DNA from: VAZQ01 sp963753575
GTDB lineage: Bacteria > Pseudomonadota > Alphaproteobacteria > Rhizobiales > Xanthobacteraceae
NCBI GenBank assembly: GCA_963753575.1
Contig: CAVWCR010000001.1
Coordinates: 620,001 to 684,000 of the forward strand
DNA: 64,000 nt
Direction of reading: 5' to 3'
A program made the position numbers and the translations under genes. This document shows, piece after piece, positions 24,949-33,672 of the stretch; within the stretch, counting starts at the first letter, position 1, and each line of letters opens with the position of its first letter. Under the pieces are notes generated by a model, which searched no databases, was not told the origin of the DNA, and saw only the letters and a program-made list of their open reading frames with translations.

Positions 24949-27717
24949 TCACGACGCGGTCACGGCCGGCTCCCCTGCGGATTCGCTCGCCGCGCGTGGC
25001 GCGCTCTTCTGCAGGAATCGCTGTTCAAATTCCGCGACCGGCAGAGGGGGAGCGAAATAGTAGCCCTGGCCTTCGTCGCATCCCATCCCTTGCAGCAGGG
25101 CGATACTGACGGCGTCCTCGACTCCCTCGGCAATGACCGACAGGCCCAGCAGGTTGGCCAGCGTGATGGTGCAGACGACGATCGCCGCGTCATTGGAGCC
25201 CGCCCGCAATTCATGCACGAAGGATTTGTCGATCTTTAGCCGGTTGATCGGAAATTTCTTCAGATAGGTCAGGCTCGCATAGCCGGTGCCGAAATCGTCG
25301 AATGCAAGCTGGACGCCAAGCTTTTGAACCCGGGAAAACGTCTCCAGCGCCCGCTCGTCGTCTTCGAGCAGGATATCTTCGGTGACTTCCAGCTCGAGCA
25401 GATGAGGAGAGAATTGGGTTTCCTTCAGGACGTCCTCGAGCGCTGCCGCAAGATCGCCTGATTGAATGAGGGAAGGGGGAATATTGACGCCGAGGCGGAT
25501 GTCATGCCCGTTGCGCTGCCACCGGCGGCCCTGCCGACAGGCTGTATCCATGATCCAGAGCGAGATGCGCGCTGAAATCGCCGACGCGTTCACGTGTGGC
25601 ATGAAGTCGGCCGGTGCGATCAGCCCGCGGGTCGGATGCCGCCAGCGAATCAGCGCTTCCGCTCCGAGGAGCTCGCCGTTGCTGAGCCGCATCTGCGGCT
25701 GGTAGAACAGTTCAAGCTCGTTGCGCTCGATCGCGCGACCCAGTTCGGCTTCGAGCGAGAGTCGCGCCTCAAGCTCGTCCCGGATCTCGCGCTGGAAGAT
25801 CACGTGCCTGCCGCGGCCTGTCGCCTTGGCGCGGTAGAGCGCGAGGTCGGCATTGCCAAAGAGCTCGTCCGCCGTCGCACAATGGTCGGGGTAGACCGCC
25901 ATCCCGATGCTCACGTTTACAAACAGGCGATTGTCGTCAATGAAGAAGGTCGTTTCGCGGAACGCCAGACACGTTTGCGCTGACAGCCGTGCGGCCCGTT
26001 CGACCGCGTCGGCGCCGCTGACCACGACGGCGAATTCGTCGCCGCTCAACCGGGCCACCATTCCGTCGGCGCAGATCAAGCCCCCGAGGCGTCGGGCGAC
26101 GGCGCAAAGCAGTTGATCGCCCGCGGCGTGGCCCAGCGTATCGTTGACGTGCTTGAACTTGTCGAGATCGAGGAGGAGCAGCGCGACCTGGCCGCGCTCC
26201 GCGGTCGCTTCGGCAAGTCTCGCGCCAAGATATTCATAAAGCCTGTTGCGGTTGGCAAGACCGGTGAGCGTATCATGCTCCGCCAGGTGCCGCATTCGCT
26301 CCGCTTCGCGCTTGCGGGCCGATATGTCGCGCATTGCCGCGCCGAACTGGAAGCCGTCGACGCCGCGCCACTTGGAAAGGCAGGCTTCGAGCGCGAAGCT
26401 CTCGCCGTTCTTGCGTCGCCCGGTCAGTTCCAACACCTCGCCGTTCGGGCTGGGCGGCGCCTCGTGCAGCAGGTTCGCAATAGAAAGAGGCGCCTGTGCC
26501 CCGTTTGCCGGGGCGCAGATCCGATCGAGCCGCGCGCCGATCATTTCGTCGGGCGTATAGCCGAAGATCGCGGCGGCAGCCGGGTTCCAGATCGTGATCA
26601 GGCCTTCCTGGTCGGTGCACACGAGGCCATCGCCCAGCGACATGGCGATCTGCTGAAAGCGCCGCTCGGCGGCGCTGCGGAGGAGACCGCGAAAGTCGAT
26701 TTCATCGATCGCCATGGCCAGGAGATAACCCGCAATGGCTATCTGCCAGAGCGACGTGTCGAGGACGATTGGAGCCATCGCCTGCAGCAGGCTCGCTCCC
26801 AATTCGATCGTGGCCGCGACGCCGAGCAGAGCCATCAGCCGCCGGACGATCGACCCGTGCCGCCACAGGGTAGCCACCAGAAATCCAATGATCAGAAGTC
26901 CGCCGAGCGTGACGATGCTGGAGGACATGTGCAGCATGCGGCGCTGCAGAATCGACTCGCCGGCAATCGCATGCAAGAGCGCGCCCGAAACGACCTGGCC
27001 GTTGGGTACGTTGAAGCGATCGCCGAGCTCGACTGCCGTCCCGCCGATGATCGCTTTCTTGCCCTTGAGCTTGTCGAGAGCCGGCAGGTCGCCGTGCAGC
27101 ACGTCGGCGTAGGAGACCGTGGGGATGCTCCTGCCACGAATGCTGAAGTCGATCAGATGACGCCCGTCATCAGGCTGATAGTGCCCCGCCAGCAGTGCGC
27201 CGATTGACGGCAGGAATTGATCGTCCAATGTTTCGCCGATCGAATAGCGTCGCACGACGCCGCTTGGTTCGACCACGACATTCGCGAAAGCAAGCCAGGC
27301 ATGCTCCGCGAACTGCTTCAGCGGGCGATTGACGTGCACGCCGCTGCCGCGCGTCACCTGCTTGAATGCCGGCAGCACGACTGATCCGCCGGCGCGCTTG
27401 AGGGCGGCCAGGAAGGCCTGGTCGGAGGCCGCGTTTGACGACGAGCTGAAGTCGACGTCGAACAGGATCGTGCTGACGCCGGCCTGTTGCAGCTTGTCGA
27501 TCAGCTCGGCGTGCCGCTCTCGCGGCCACGGCCACACCCCGAACTCCTCGATGGAGGGCGAATCGATGGCGATGAGCACGATGTCGCCGCTGGCCTCGCG
27601 CGGCTGCCAGCGGAACCGCATGTCGGCCAGCGCGTCCTGCAGGACATTGTGCAAGCCCGTGAGGACCGCAACGCACAGAACGCAGGCAACGACGAGATGC
27701 AATCGAATTCGTTTCAC
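24949..27717 (-). CDS. CHASE2-PAS-GGDEF-EAL cyclic-di-GMP signalling protein
   Basis: 922 residues from the GTG at 27717 (VKRIRLHLVVACVLC); a further GTG at 27774 would add 19 residues. Order: one membrane segment, periplasmic CHASE2 sensor (about 25-270), two or three membrane segments (to about 365), PAS (375-490), diguanylate cyclase domain (500-660), EAL phosphodiesterase domain (675-910). The cyclase motif is RLSGDEFAV, with Ser for the first Gly, which usually keeps activity. EAL residues are intact (GAEALIRW, LEVTEDILL, FDDFGTGYASL, IDKSFV). It follows the FecR gene by 88 bases, a known CHASE2/FecR partnership. Confidence 0.92.
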   Translation of the reverse strand: MKRIRLHLVVACVLCVAVLTGLHNVLQDALADMRFRWQPREASGDIVLIAIDSPSIEEFGVWPWPRERHAELIDKLQQAGVSTILFDVDFSSSSNAASDQAFLAALKRAGGSVVLPAFKQVTRGSGVHVNRPLKQFAEHAWLAFANVVVEPSGVVRRYSIGETLDDQFLPSIGALLAGHYQPDDGRHLIDFSIRGRSIPTVSYADVLHGDLPALDKLKGKKAIIGGTAVELGDRFNVPNGQVVSGALLHAIAGESILQRRMLHMSSSIVTLGGLLIIGFLVATLWRHGSIVRRLMALLGVAATIELGASLLQAMAPIVLDTSLWQIAIAGYLLAMAIDEIDFRGLLRSAAERRFQQIAMSLGDGLVCTDQEGLITIWNPAAAAIFGYTPDEMIGARLDRICAPANGAQAPLSIANLLHEAPPSPNGEVLELTGRRKNGESFALEACLSKWRGVDGFQFGAAMRDISARKREAERMRHLAEHDTLTGLANRNRLYEYLGARLAEATAERGQVALLLLDLDKFKHVNDTLGHAAGDQLLCAVARRLGGLICADGMVARLSGDEFAVVVSGADAVERAARLSAQTCLAFRETTFFIDDNRLFVNVSIGMAVYPDHCATADELFGNADLALYRAKATGRGRHVIFQREIRDELEARLSLEAELGRAIERNELELFYQPQMRLSNGELLGAEALIRWRHPTRGLIAPADFMPHVNASAISARISLWIMDTACRQGRRWQRNGHDIRLGVNIPPSLIQSGDLAAALEDVLKETQFSPHLLELEVTEDILLEDDERALETFSRVQKLGVQLAFDDFGTGYASLTYLKKFPINRLKIDKSFVHELRAGSNDAAIVVCTITLANLLGLSVIAEGVEDAVSIALLQGMGCDEGQGYYFAPPLPVAEFEQRFLQKSAPRAASESAGEPAVTAS

Positions 27718-27805
27718 GCCTCTGCCCCGTGGCCGGTTGCATCTGTTATCGAAGACCGCTGCGCCCCCCGTCACGGCAGCAGCTAACGGCCACTCTGCGC
27801 GCGTG

Positions 27806-28747
27806 CTACTGCCCCGGCAGCGCCCGCTCTTGCTTCAGTCTTTGCCTGCGCCTGCGAACCGCCACCACAATGGACACGATCCCGCCGATCATGAGAGGAA
27901 AGGCAAGCGTCAGATTATCGCCGTGTCTCCTGGCGTTCAGCGCCCGCCCGTCCTCGCCGTAGAAATCGCCGTCCCAACTGCCTAACTGGGAAGCGGTTCT
28001 TTCCATGGATGCACTGGCATCCGTCGCGCCGAACGTCGGCGTGCGTGCCTCCCGCGAGTTCGATGGGCCCTGGTCAGGAGCTCGGTGACCTTGGTCGAGC
28101 GCTGGGTCGGAGGATACCGACGATCGACGTGGAGTTCCTTGCCGGATCGGGCTCAGGGCGCCTGTGCCGGTCACCGAGAGACCTGCCCCGCCGCGCGCAG
28201 ACACGCGTGCGGTCTGGCCCGGATGAATGAGCGCGTACTGGCCGGACTTGAAATCGAGCACTTCAACTTGGCCGCGGAACACCCCAACTCGGCTGTCGTT
28301 CGCGTTGACCGTGACGTGGAACCGCGTGCCTTTTACGACGGCAGAGAGATGCGGCGTCTCCACCTCGAAGTGATTGACGCCGCGCTTCTCCACTTCGAGC
28401 AGGATCGAGCCTGCCTGCTGCAGAATCGTTGTCGGCAGTCCGTCCTTCTTCTCCTCGGGGATACCGATGATCGAGTTCGCCGAGATCAGAATGGTCTCTT
28501 TGCCGCGCTCCAGGAGCACCCGGCCGTTTTGGCCGGTGTGAATCTTGTCGCCAGGGTGCAGAACCATGCCGCGTGCGAGCGCGGCGGGCGTCGGCCTGGC
28601 GGTGCTGATCGAAACATCGCCGGATGTCTTGCTGACGCGCCAGGCATGCTCCCGTGCATGCTCCTGCGCGGTCGCCGGCGACGCGACGCAAAGCGCGAGT
28701 GCGAGTACGGTCAGTAGGGCTAAAATAGTTCTGGTCATGCCAAACAT
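27806..28747 (-). CDS. FecR domain-containing exported protein
   Basis: 313 residues from ATG 28747, chosen because GGAGG lies 6 bases upstream and a signal peptide (MTRTILALLTVLALALCVAS...ATAQ) follows at once. The FecR domain spans about residues 40-160 (SKTSGDVSIST, GDKIHTGQNGRVLLERG, VKGTRFHVTVN, VFRGQVEVL). A low-complexity linker leads to a C-terminal membrane helix (LTLAFPLMIGGIVSIVVAV) and a basic tail. FecR domains often sense or transmit extracellular signals, and pairing with CHASE2 proteins is widespread. It probably modulates the downstream cyclic-di-GMP enzyme. Its promoter region contains an 18-bp CRP-like palindrome. Confidence 0.88.
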   Translation of the reverse strand: MFGMTRTILALLTVLALALCVASPATAQEHAREHAWRVSKTSGDVSISTARPTPAALARGMVLHPGDKIHTGQNGRVLLERGKETILISANSIIGIPEEKKDGLPTTILQQAGSILLEVEKRGVNHFEVETPHLSAVVKGTRFHVTVNANDSRVGVFRGQVEVLDFKSGQYALIHPGQTARVSARGGAGLSVTGTGALSPIRQGTPRRSSVSSDPALDQGHRAPDQGPSNSREARTPTFGATDASASMERTASQLGSWDGDFYGEDGRALNARRHGDNLTLAFPLMIGGIVSIVVAVRRRRQRLKQERALPGQ

Positions 28748-28946
28748 CGATGCCTCCAACCCACTCGGTCGCATCTGGGCCGTAGATTTCCCTAGATGTT
28801 TCAAGATTCGATTGTGCCGTTCGCTCAAACCGGTCCAGCCGCGGCAATGGTTCGTTAAGCACGCCTCGACAACGCCCGGTCGGTCCTGCGGTCGCGGTAC
28901 ACGCGGGCGTGGCCGCGGTGCGGCAGCATCGGCGGAAAGCGACAAA

Positions 28947-28964
28947 GTGTGATGGCCATCACAC
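28947..28964. promoter_or_regulatory. Perfect CRP-type binding site
   Basis: GTGTGATGGCCATCACAC is a perfect 18-bp palindrome and contains TGTGA-N6-TCACA, the E. coli CRP consensus. It lies between the divergent fecR-like gene (start 28747) and the DUF3307 gene (start 29033). A hexamer TTAACT at 28986-28991 would place a plus-strand transcription start about 41-42 bases from the site centre, the class II activator position. CRP/FNR-family proteins are common in these bacteria; the regulator itself is not in the window. Confidence 0.6.
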
Positions 28965-29032
28965 CGGGGGTCGTGCGCTTGCCTCTTAACTTTGCCTTCG
29001 GGGATAGGGGGTGTCGTGAGTCAGGGGTGACC

Positions 29033-29353
29033 ATGACGACTTTGGAGGTTCTGGCGTGGCTACTGATCGGCCACGCGGTTGCCGACTATGGCTTGCAGAG
29101 CGAGTGGATGGCGCGCGCAAAGCAGCCGGGCTTCACGTTTGGCGGCGAGGTGATCTGGCCGGGCGTGCTCGCCTGCCACGCCGCCATCCATGCCGGGGCG
29201 GTCAAGCTCGCGACCGGGTCATGGCTTCTGGCCGGCCTTGAGTTTGTGTCGCACAGCGCGATCGACTACAGCCGGGGCCGCGGGCGGCTGAGCTACAACG
29301 GTGATCAAGCCGCACACATCGCCTGCAAGGCGGTCTGGATGCTGCTTGCATGA
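29033..29353 (+). CDS. DUF3307-like membrane protein
   Basis: 106 residues. The start MTTLEVLAWLLIGHAVADYG and the HAxIHxG and FVSHSAIDYSRGRG motifs match small DUF3307 integral membrane proteins, which have three or four helices and conserved His/Asp in the membrane. Their function is unknown; they are often near regulators or in phage-like settings. The ATG at 29033 is preceded by AGGGGTGA. A CRP-like palindrome lies 77 bases upstream. It is followed by a form B palindromic element. Confidence 0.75.
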   Translation: MTTLEVLAWLLIGHAVADYGLQSEWMARAKQPGFTFGGEVIWPGVLACHAAIHAGAVKLATGSWLLAGLEFVSHSAIDYSRGRGRLSYNGDQAAHIACKAVWMLLA

Positions 29354-29454
29354 GGCCGTTGGTTCAAGAATGAACGCGCCGTCGACGAATCCTCGCTGAA
29401 GCGCTTTAAGTTTGAACACGCGGCCGTAGAAAGCGGGCGTCGAGGCCGCGCCCG

Positions 29455-29529
29455 CTAGTGCCCCTGTGTGTCCGAAGTCGTGTCGGAGGGTGCTGCGACG
29501 GCTCACGAGCTTCGGAAACGGGGCACTAG
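29455..29529. repeat. Palindromic element, form B (copy B2)
   Basis: Starts CTAGTGCCCC and ends GGGGCACTAG, with inner arms GTCCGAAGTCGTG and CACGAGCTTCGGA. It occurs without a form A partner, in the 245-base gap between the DUF3307 and DUF3574 genes. Confidence 0.88.
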
Positions 29530-29598
29530 TGCAAGAGACAACCCGTTGCCATACCTATCGTCGCCTCGCAGCCATTCGTCAGCCACAAGGGGAGCGTC

Positions 29599-30021
29599 AT
29601 GCCACGTCCTATGCGTCAACTGCTCGCGGCCCTTTTGGTCCTGCCCTGGCTCGCCCTTGCTGCGGTCGGGCAGCCGCTCGCCTGCAGCACGCCGCAAAAG
29701 CCCCAGCAGGTGGTCGAGCTCCTGTTCGGCCGCAAGATCGGTGACCGCATTGGCGTGAGCGAAACCCAGTTTCTCAATTTCCTGGACCGCGAGATCACGC
29801 CCCGTTTTCCGGACGGGTTGACGGTGTACAGCGCGCGCGGCCAATGGCGCGATCCCGACCGCAAGCGGATCGTGCGCGAGCCCAGCAAGGTGGTAACCAT
29901 CGTGCTGCCCGGCAAGGCCGAGGATATGCAGCATCTGACCGAGATCGCCGACGCCTACAAGAAGCGCTTCAAGCAGCAGTCGGTTGGCATGATCCTGCGC
30001 CCGGCCTGCGTGTCGTTTTAG
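29599..30021 (+). CDS. DUF3574 domain-containing exported protein
   Basis: 140 residues with an N-terminal signal peptide (MRQLLAALLVLPWLALAAVG) and a cysteine (LACS) close to the cleavage region, so a lipoprotein is possible although the spacing is not ideal. The DUF3574 pattern is clear: ELLFGRKIGD, GVSETQFLNFLDREITPRFP, GLTVYSARGQW, REPSKVVTIVLPG. Biochemical role unknown. It starts 69 bases behind the form B palindrome. Confidence 0.82.
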   Translation: MPRPMRQLLAALLVLPWLALAAVGQPLACSTPQKPQQVVELLFGRKIGDRIGVSETQFLNFLDREITPRFPDGLTVYSARGQWRDPDRKRIVREPSKVVTIVLPGKAEDMQHLTEIADAYKKRFKQQSVGMILRPACVSF

Positions 30022-30124
30022 CCGGTCCCCTTGGGGGGCCACAGGAATTGGGCCTAAAGGCTTGCATGGACGCGGGAAGCTTCCTAATTGACCAGCCATG
30101 TGATCCCACTCAAGAGAGCCGCCC

Positions 30125-30571
30125 ATGGACCCCGTCAAATTCATCGCCCTCGACAAGGACGATCTGGAGGTCGTCTCCGCCCATCTCCAGGATGCCGAAG
30201 TCAAGGTCGCCGATGTGCACTGGCGTCCCGGTGAGAAGCGGCTGGTTCTGGCGGTCGATCGCTTCGATTGGCCGGCCGCCTTGGCGACGGCGCCGGAGCT
30301 GCGCCGCTGCCGCTCGGCGCTACGCTTCGAGCGGGTGCTCGCCTGCAAGTGCAAGAACGTTAACCCCGCCGGCAAGGACAAGGTCCTCAATCTGCTCGCC
30401 GTCGAGTTCAGCCAAAGCGATCCGCCCGCCGGCGTGGTGACGCTCATGTTCTCGGGCGGCGCGACGTTGCGGCTCGAGGTCGAGTGCCTGGAGGCCGAAC
30501 TGGCCGACGTCGGTCCGATCCGGGTGGCGGAGTCCTGCCCGATCCATATCGACGGTGTGGCCGAGGCTTAA
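30125..30571 (+). CDS. DUF2948 family protein
   Basis: 148 residues. DUF2948 proteins are small alphaproteobacterial proteins encoded next to hisD; here the sequence DPVKFIALDKDDLEVVSAHL and the repeated pattern around LRFERVLACKCKNV and LRLEVECLEAELADVG match that family. Two cysteines form a CKC pair. No signal peptide. Function unknown. It opens the conserved block leading to hisD, 160 bases downstream. Confidence 0.83.
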   Translation: MDPVKFIALDKDDLEVVSAHLQDAEVKVADVHWRPGEKRLVLAVDRFDWPAALATAPELRRCRSALRFERVLACKCKNVNPAGKDKVLNLLAVEFSQSDPPAGVVTLMFSGGATLRLEVECLEAELADVGPIRVAESCPIHIDGVAEA

Positions 30572-30641
30572 GGTCTGGGCGAGGCTCAAGGTCTGGGCGA
30601 GGCGCAGGGTTGACGCCCTCCCATCTCCGCGTCATTGAGCA

Positions 30642-30721
30642 GTAGCCCGCATGGAGCGTAGCGGAATGCGGGTCCGCCGGTGCCACGAATCCCGGGTTTC
30701 GCTTCGCTCCATCCGGGCTAC
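30642..30721. repeat. GTAGCCCG palindromic element
   Basis: GTAGCCCGCATGGAGCG at the left and CGCTCCATCCGGGCTAC at the right are inverted copies with one mismatch, giving an 80-base hairpin. The motif GTAGCCCGGATGGAGCGAAG is a very frequent intergenic repeat in Bradyrhizobium relatives and other proteobacteria. It ends 9 bases before the hisD start codon, leaving no room for a normal ribosome site outside the element. Confidence 0.85.
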
Positions 30722-30730
30722 CGGTTGATC

Positions 30731-32026
30731 ATGCCGATCCGCCTCGACAGACGCGCGGCCGATTTCGACGGGCGCTTCCGCGACTTTCTCGCGACCAAGC
30801 GCGAGACCGCCGCCGACGTGGAAAGCGTCGTGCGCGCGATCATCGCGGACGTTGCGGCCCGCGGCGACCGCGCCGTGGTGGAGCTCACGCGAAAGTTCGA
30901 CCGCGTCGATCCCGAACGCCTAGGCCTGCGGGTTAAGGCTGACGAGATCGCCATGGCGCGGGCGACGTGCGAGCCCCGCGCGTTCGATGCGCTCGCGCTC
31001 GCGCGCGATCGGGTTGAGGCCTACCACAAGCGGCAATTGCCCAAGGACGACCGCTTCACCGATGCGCTCGGCGTCGAGCTCGGCCACCGCTGGACCGCGA
31101 TCGAGGCGGTCGGGCTCTATGTGCCGGGCGGCACCGCGGCCTATCCGTCCTCGGTGCTGATGAACGCCGTGCCGGCCAAGGTCGCGGGCGTGCCGCGCAT
31201 CGTCATGGTGGTGCCGGCGCCCGACGGCAAGCTCGCGCCGCTGGTGCTCGCGGCCGCCGCGCTTGCCGGTGTCGATGAGATCTACCGCATCGGCGGCGCC
31301 CAGGCGATCGCGGCGCTCGCCTATGGGACTGAGACCATCAAGCCGGTCGCCAAGATCGTCGGTCCGGGTAATGCCTATGTGGCGGCGGCCAAACGCTTAG
31401 TGTTCGGCAAGGTTGGCATCGACATGATCGCGGGGCCCTCCGAGGTGCTGGTGCTCGCGGACAACACGGGCCATCCCGACTGGATCGCGGCCGATCTCCT
31501 GGCGCAGGCCGAGCACGACGCGAGCGCCCAGTCGATCCTGATCACCGACGATGCCGCGCTCGCCGATGCGGTCGAGCAGGCGGTCGGGGCGCAGCTCAAG
31601 TCGCTGCCGCGCGCTTCCATCGCGGGCGCCTCCTGGCGCGATTTCGGCGCCATCATCCTGGTGCCCGCGCTCGATGACGCGGTGCCGCTGGTCGATGCGA
31701 TTGCGCCCGAGCATCTGGAGATCGAAGCCCAGGATGCCGAACGGCTGGCGGGCATGATCAGGAACGCGGGCGCGATCTTTCTTGGCGCGCACACGCCCGA
31801 GGCGATCGGCGACTATGTGGGCGGCTCCAACCACGTGCTGCCGACCGCGCGCTCGGCGCGCTTTTCATCGGGGCTCGGCGTGCTCGACTTCATGAAGCGC
31901 ACCTCGATCCTGAAATGCGGGCCCGACCAGTTGCGCGCGCTCGGTCCCTCAGCGATCGCGCTCGGCGAAGCCGAGGGGCTCGATGCGCACGCCCGCTCGG
32001 TCGCGATGCGCATCAATCCGCGATGA
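30731..32026 (+). CDS. hisD: Histidinol dehydrogenase
   Basis: 431 residues. Catalyses the last two steps of histidine synthesis, oxidising L-histidinol to histidine with two NAD+. Family blocks are intact: VGLYVPGGTAAYPSSVLM, KIVGPGNAYVAAAKR, IDMIAGPSEVLVLAD and the zinc-binding region LLAQAEHDASAQ, followed by PEHLEIEAQDAE. Start at ATG 30731, directly behind a palindromic element. The stop overlaps the UPF0262 start (ATGA), an arrangement conserved in alphaproteobacteria. Confidence 0.97.
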   Translation: MPIRLDRRAADFDGRFRDFLATKRETAADVESVVRAIIADVAARGDRAVVELTRKFDRVDPERLGLRVKADEIAMARATCEPRAFDALALARDRVEAYHKRQLPKDDRFTDALGVELGHRWTAIEAVGLYVPGGTAAYPSSVLMNAVPAKVAGVPRIVMVVPAPDGKLAPLVLAAAALAGVDEIYRIGGAQAIAALAYGTETIKPVAKIVGPGNAYVAAAKRLVFGKVGIDMIAGPSEVLVLADNTGHPDWIAADLLAQAEHDASAQSILITDDAALADAVEQAVGAQLKSLPRASIAGASWRDFGAIILVPALDDAVPLVDAIAPEHLEIEAQDAERLAGMIRNAGAIFLGAHTPEAIGDYVGGSNHVLPTARSARFSSGLGVLDFMKRTSILKCGPDQLRALGPSAIALGEAEGLDAHARSVAMRINPR

Positions 32027-32520
32027 CGGCGCCCGACCGCTCCTCCGCGCGCAAGGCCCACCGGCTGGTGGCGGTGACGCTGGACGAGAATTCGATCGGC
32101 CGCTCGGGGCCCGACATCGAGCATGAGCGCGCGGTCGCGATCTACGACCTCCTGGAGAACAATTCGTTTGCGCCCGAAGGCAACGCGCGCGGGCCGTTCA
32201 AGCTCAACCTGAGCATCACCGGCAACCGGCTGGTGCTCGATATCCGGCGCGCCAATGATACGCCGGTGATGGCGCACCTGCTGTCGCTATCGCCGCTGCG
32301 GCGGATCGTGAAGGATTACTTCATGATCTGCGACAGCTACTACGCGGCGATCCGCACCGCCACGCCCGACCGGATCGAGGCGCTCGACATGGGCCGGCGC
32401 GCGCTGCACGACGAGGGCTCGCACCTTCTGATGGAGCGCCTCAAGCACAAGGTGACGGTCGATTTCGAAACCGCGCGGCGTCTGTTCACGCTCATCTGCG
32501 TCTTGCATTGGAAAGGGTGA
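32023..32520 (+). CDS. UPF0262 family protein
   Basis: 165 residues from the ATG that overlaps the hisD stop. The core RLVAVTLDENSIGRSGPDIE, FKLNLSITGNRLVLDIR and IVKDYFMICDSYYAAIR is that of UPF0262, an uncharacterised cytoplasmic family found almost only behind hisD in alphaproteobacteria. Translation is probably coupled to hisD. No catalytic motif can be named. Confidence 0.88.
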   Translation: MTAPDRSSARKAHRLVAVTLDENSIGRSGPDIEHERAVAIYDLLENNSFAPEGNARGPFKLNLSITGNRLVLDIRRANDTPVMAHLLSLSPLRRIVKDYFMICDSYYAAIRTATPDRIEALDMGRRALHDEGSHLLMERLKHKVTVDFETARRLFTLICVLHWKG

Positions 32521-32523
32521 GGG

Positions 32524-32982
32524 GTGGGCGGGGCGGAGACGAAGCCGCGGGCAGTGCTGTTTGCCTGCGGGCAGAATTCGGTCCGCTCGCCGATCGCGGC
32601 CGCGTTGGCGCGCCAGGCGTTCGGCGGCGCGTTTGTGGTCGCTTCGGCCGGCGTGCGCAAGGGCGAGCTTGACGGGTTCGCAATCGCCGCCATGAACGAA
32701 ATCGGCATCGACATCGCGGACCACGAGCCGATGACTTTCGAGGAGCTTGAGGATCTCGAGGACGGTCTCGATTTCGACCTGATCATCACGCTCGCGCCCG
32801 AGGCGCACCACAAGGCGCTCGAGCTCACGCACCGGATCGCGGCTGCGGTCGAATACTGGCCGACGCCCGACCCGACCGCGATCGAGGGCAATCGCGAGCA
32901 GCGGCTCGATGCCTATCGGGAAGTGCGCGATCAGCTCATGGCGCGGATCGCGCAGCGGTTTGCGCCGCGTTCGAGCGCATGA
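32524..32982 (+). CDS. Low-molecular-weight phosphotyrosine phosphatase / ArsC-like protein
   Basis: 152 residues from GTG at 32524, three bases after the UPF0262 stop. The phosphatase loop C-x5-R is CGQNSVRS (Cys15 to Arg21), with the general-acid region near EYWPTPDPT. The same fold serves phosphotyrosine phosphatases and thioredoxin-type arsenate reductases; the extra resolving cysteines of arsenate reductase are not seen, so a phosphatase is more likely. The gene is a regular member of the hisD-infA block, and its cellular target is unknown. Confidence 0.85.
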   Translation: MGGAETKPRAVLFACGQNSVRSPIAAALARQAFGGAFVVASAGVRKGELDGFAIAAMNEIGIDIADHEPMTFEELEDLEDGLDFDLIITLAPEAHHKALELTHRIAAAVEYWPTPDPTAIEGNREQRLDAYREVRDQLMARIAQRFAPRSSA

Positions 32983-33139
32983 GCCGGCGAGCAACGGCCG
33001 CGGGCGCGCATCGCGGTCCTCGGCGGTCCCTCGGCGTCCCGCCAGTTGTTAACAAGGATTAATTCCGCTAATTTTTTGGTAGAATGCCGGGTATCCCGGC
33101 CGGACCGCTGTCGATTCCCGCTCAATTTCTGGGCTGCGA

Positions 33140-33358
33140 ATGGCAAAGGAAGAGCTCCTGGAATTTCCCGGGGTCGTCACGGAGCTGCTTCCGAACGCCA
33201 TGTTCCGCGTGAAGCTTCAAAACGATCACGAGCTCATCGCCCACGCGGCGGGCCGCATGCGCAAGAACCGCATCCGGGTGCTTGCCGGCGACAAGGTGCT
33301 GGTCGAGATGACGCCCTATGATCTCGGCAAAGGTCGCATCACCTACCGGTTCAAGTAG
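33140..33358 (+). CDS. infA: Translation initiation factor IF-1
   Basis: 72 residues, one OB-fold domain, the standard IF-1: MAKEELLEFPGVVTELLP, then FRVKLQNDHELIAHAAGRMR, then GDKVLVEMTPYDLGKGRI and YRFK. It binds the ribosomal A site during initiation. The 157-base gap in front is AT-rich for this genome; TAGAAT at 33080-33085 could be a -10 element, but no good -35 is seen. Confidence 0.97.
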   Translation: MAKEELLEFPGVVTELLPNAMFRVKLQNDHELIAHAAGRMRKNRIRVLAGDKVLVEMTPYDLGKGRITYRFK

Positions 33359-33362
33359 GCTG

Positions 33363-33408
33363 GAGCATGGTCCCGAAAAGTTGCCGACCTTTCGGATAAG
33401 ATCATGCG
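33363..33408. repeat. GAGCATG...GATCATGC palindromic element
   Basis: GCATGGTCCCGAAAAG pairs imperfectly with CTTTTCGGATAAGATCATGC. This matches a repeat type I know from Bradyrhizobiaceae (GAGCATGATCC.GAAAA...). It begins 5 bases after the infA stop and could act as its transcript end, though no T-run follows. Confidence 0.75.
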
Positions 33409-33411
33409 ACC

Positions 33412-33466
33412 AAGCAAGACTTTTGGAGCCAAGCAAACCCTTGGAGCCAAGCAGACCCTTGGAGCA
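33412..33466. repeat. Threefold 18-19 bp tandem repeat
   Basis: Units AAGCAAGACTTTTGGAGCC, AAGCAAACCCTTGGAGCC and AAGCAGACCCTTGGAGCA follow one another directly behind the palindromic element. Non-coding, probably slippage products. Confidence 0.85.
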
Positions 33467-33596
33467 AAGTCGCGGCTCAATCCAAGGTGATTGCGCTCCA
33501 GGCGCGCGCCGCCATTATCCAAGCGGGCGATTTCATGGTAGCGAAGTGCGGTTGCGGCGGGCATGGACGCCTGCGATGAGCAGCGGATCGAATGGC

Positions 33597-33660
33597 CGAC
33601 AAGGCGACGACACGACGACACATCGACACAACGACGCAATGACGAACTATCGACAGAGGG
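33597..33660. repeat. Degenerate CGACA-rich simple repeat before maf
   Basis: A run of GACGACACGAC, CATCGACACAACGACG and CGACAG-like units fills the leader of the Maf gene. It looks like a degenerate microsatellite with a 5-8 base period. Confidence 0.65.
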
Positions 33661-33672
33661 TAATGAACTGAC

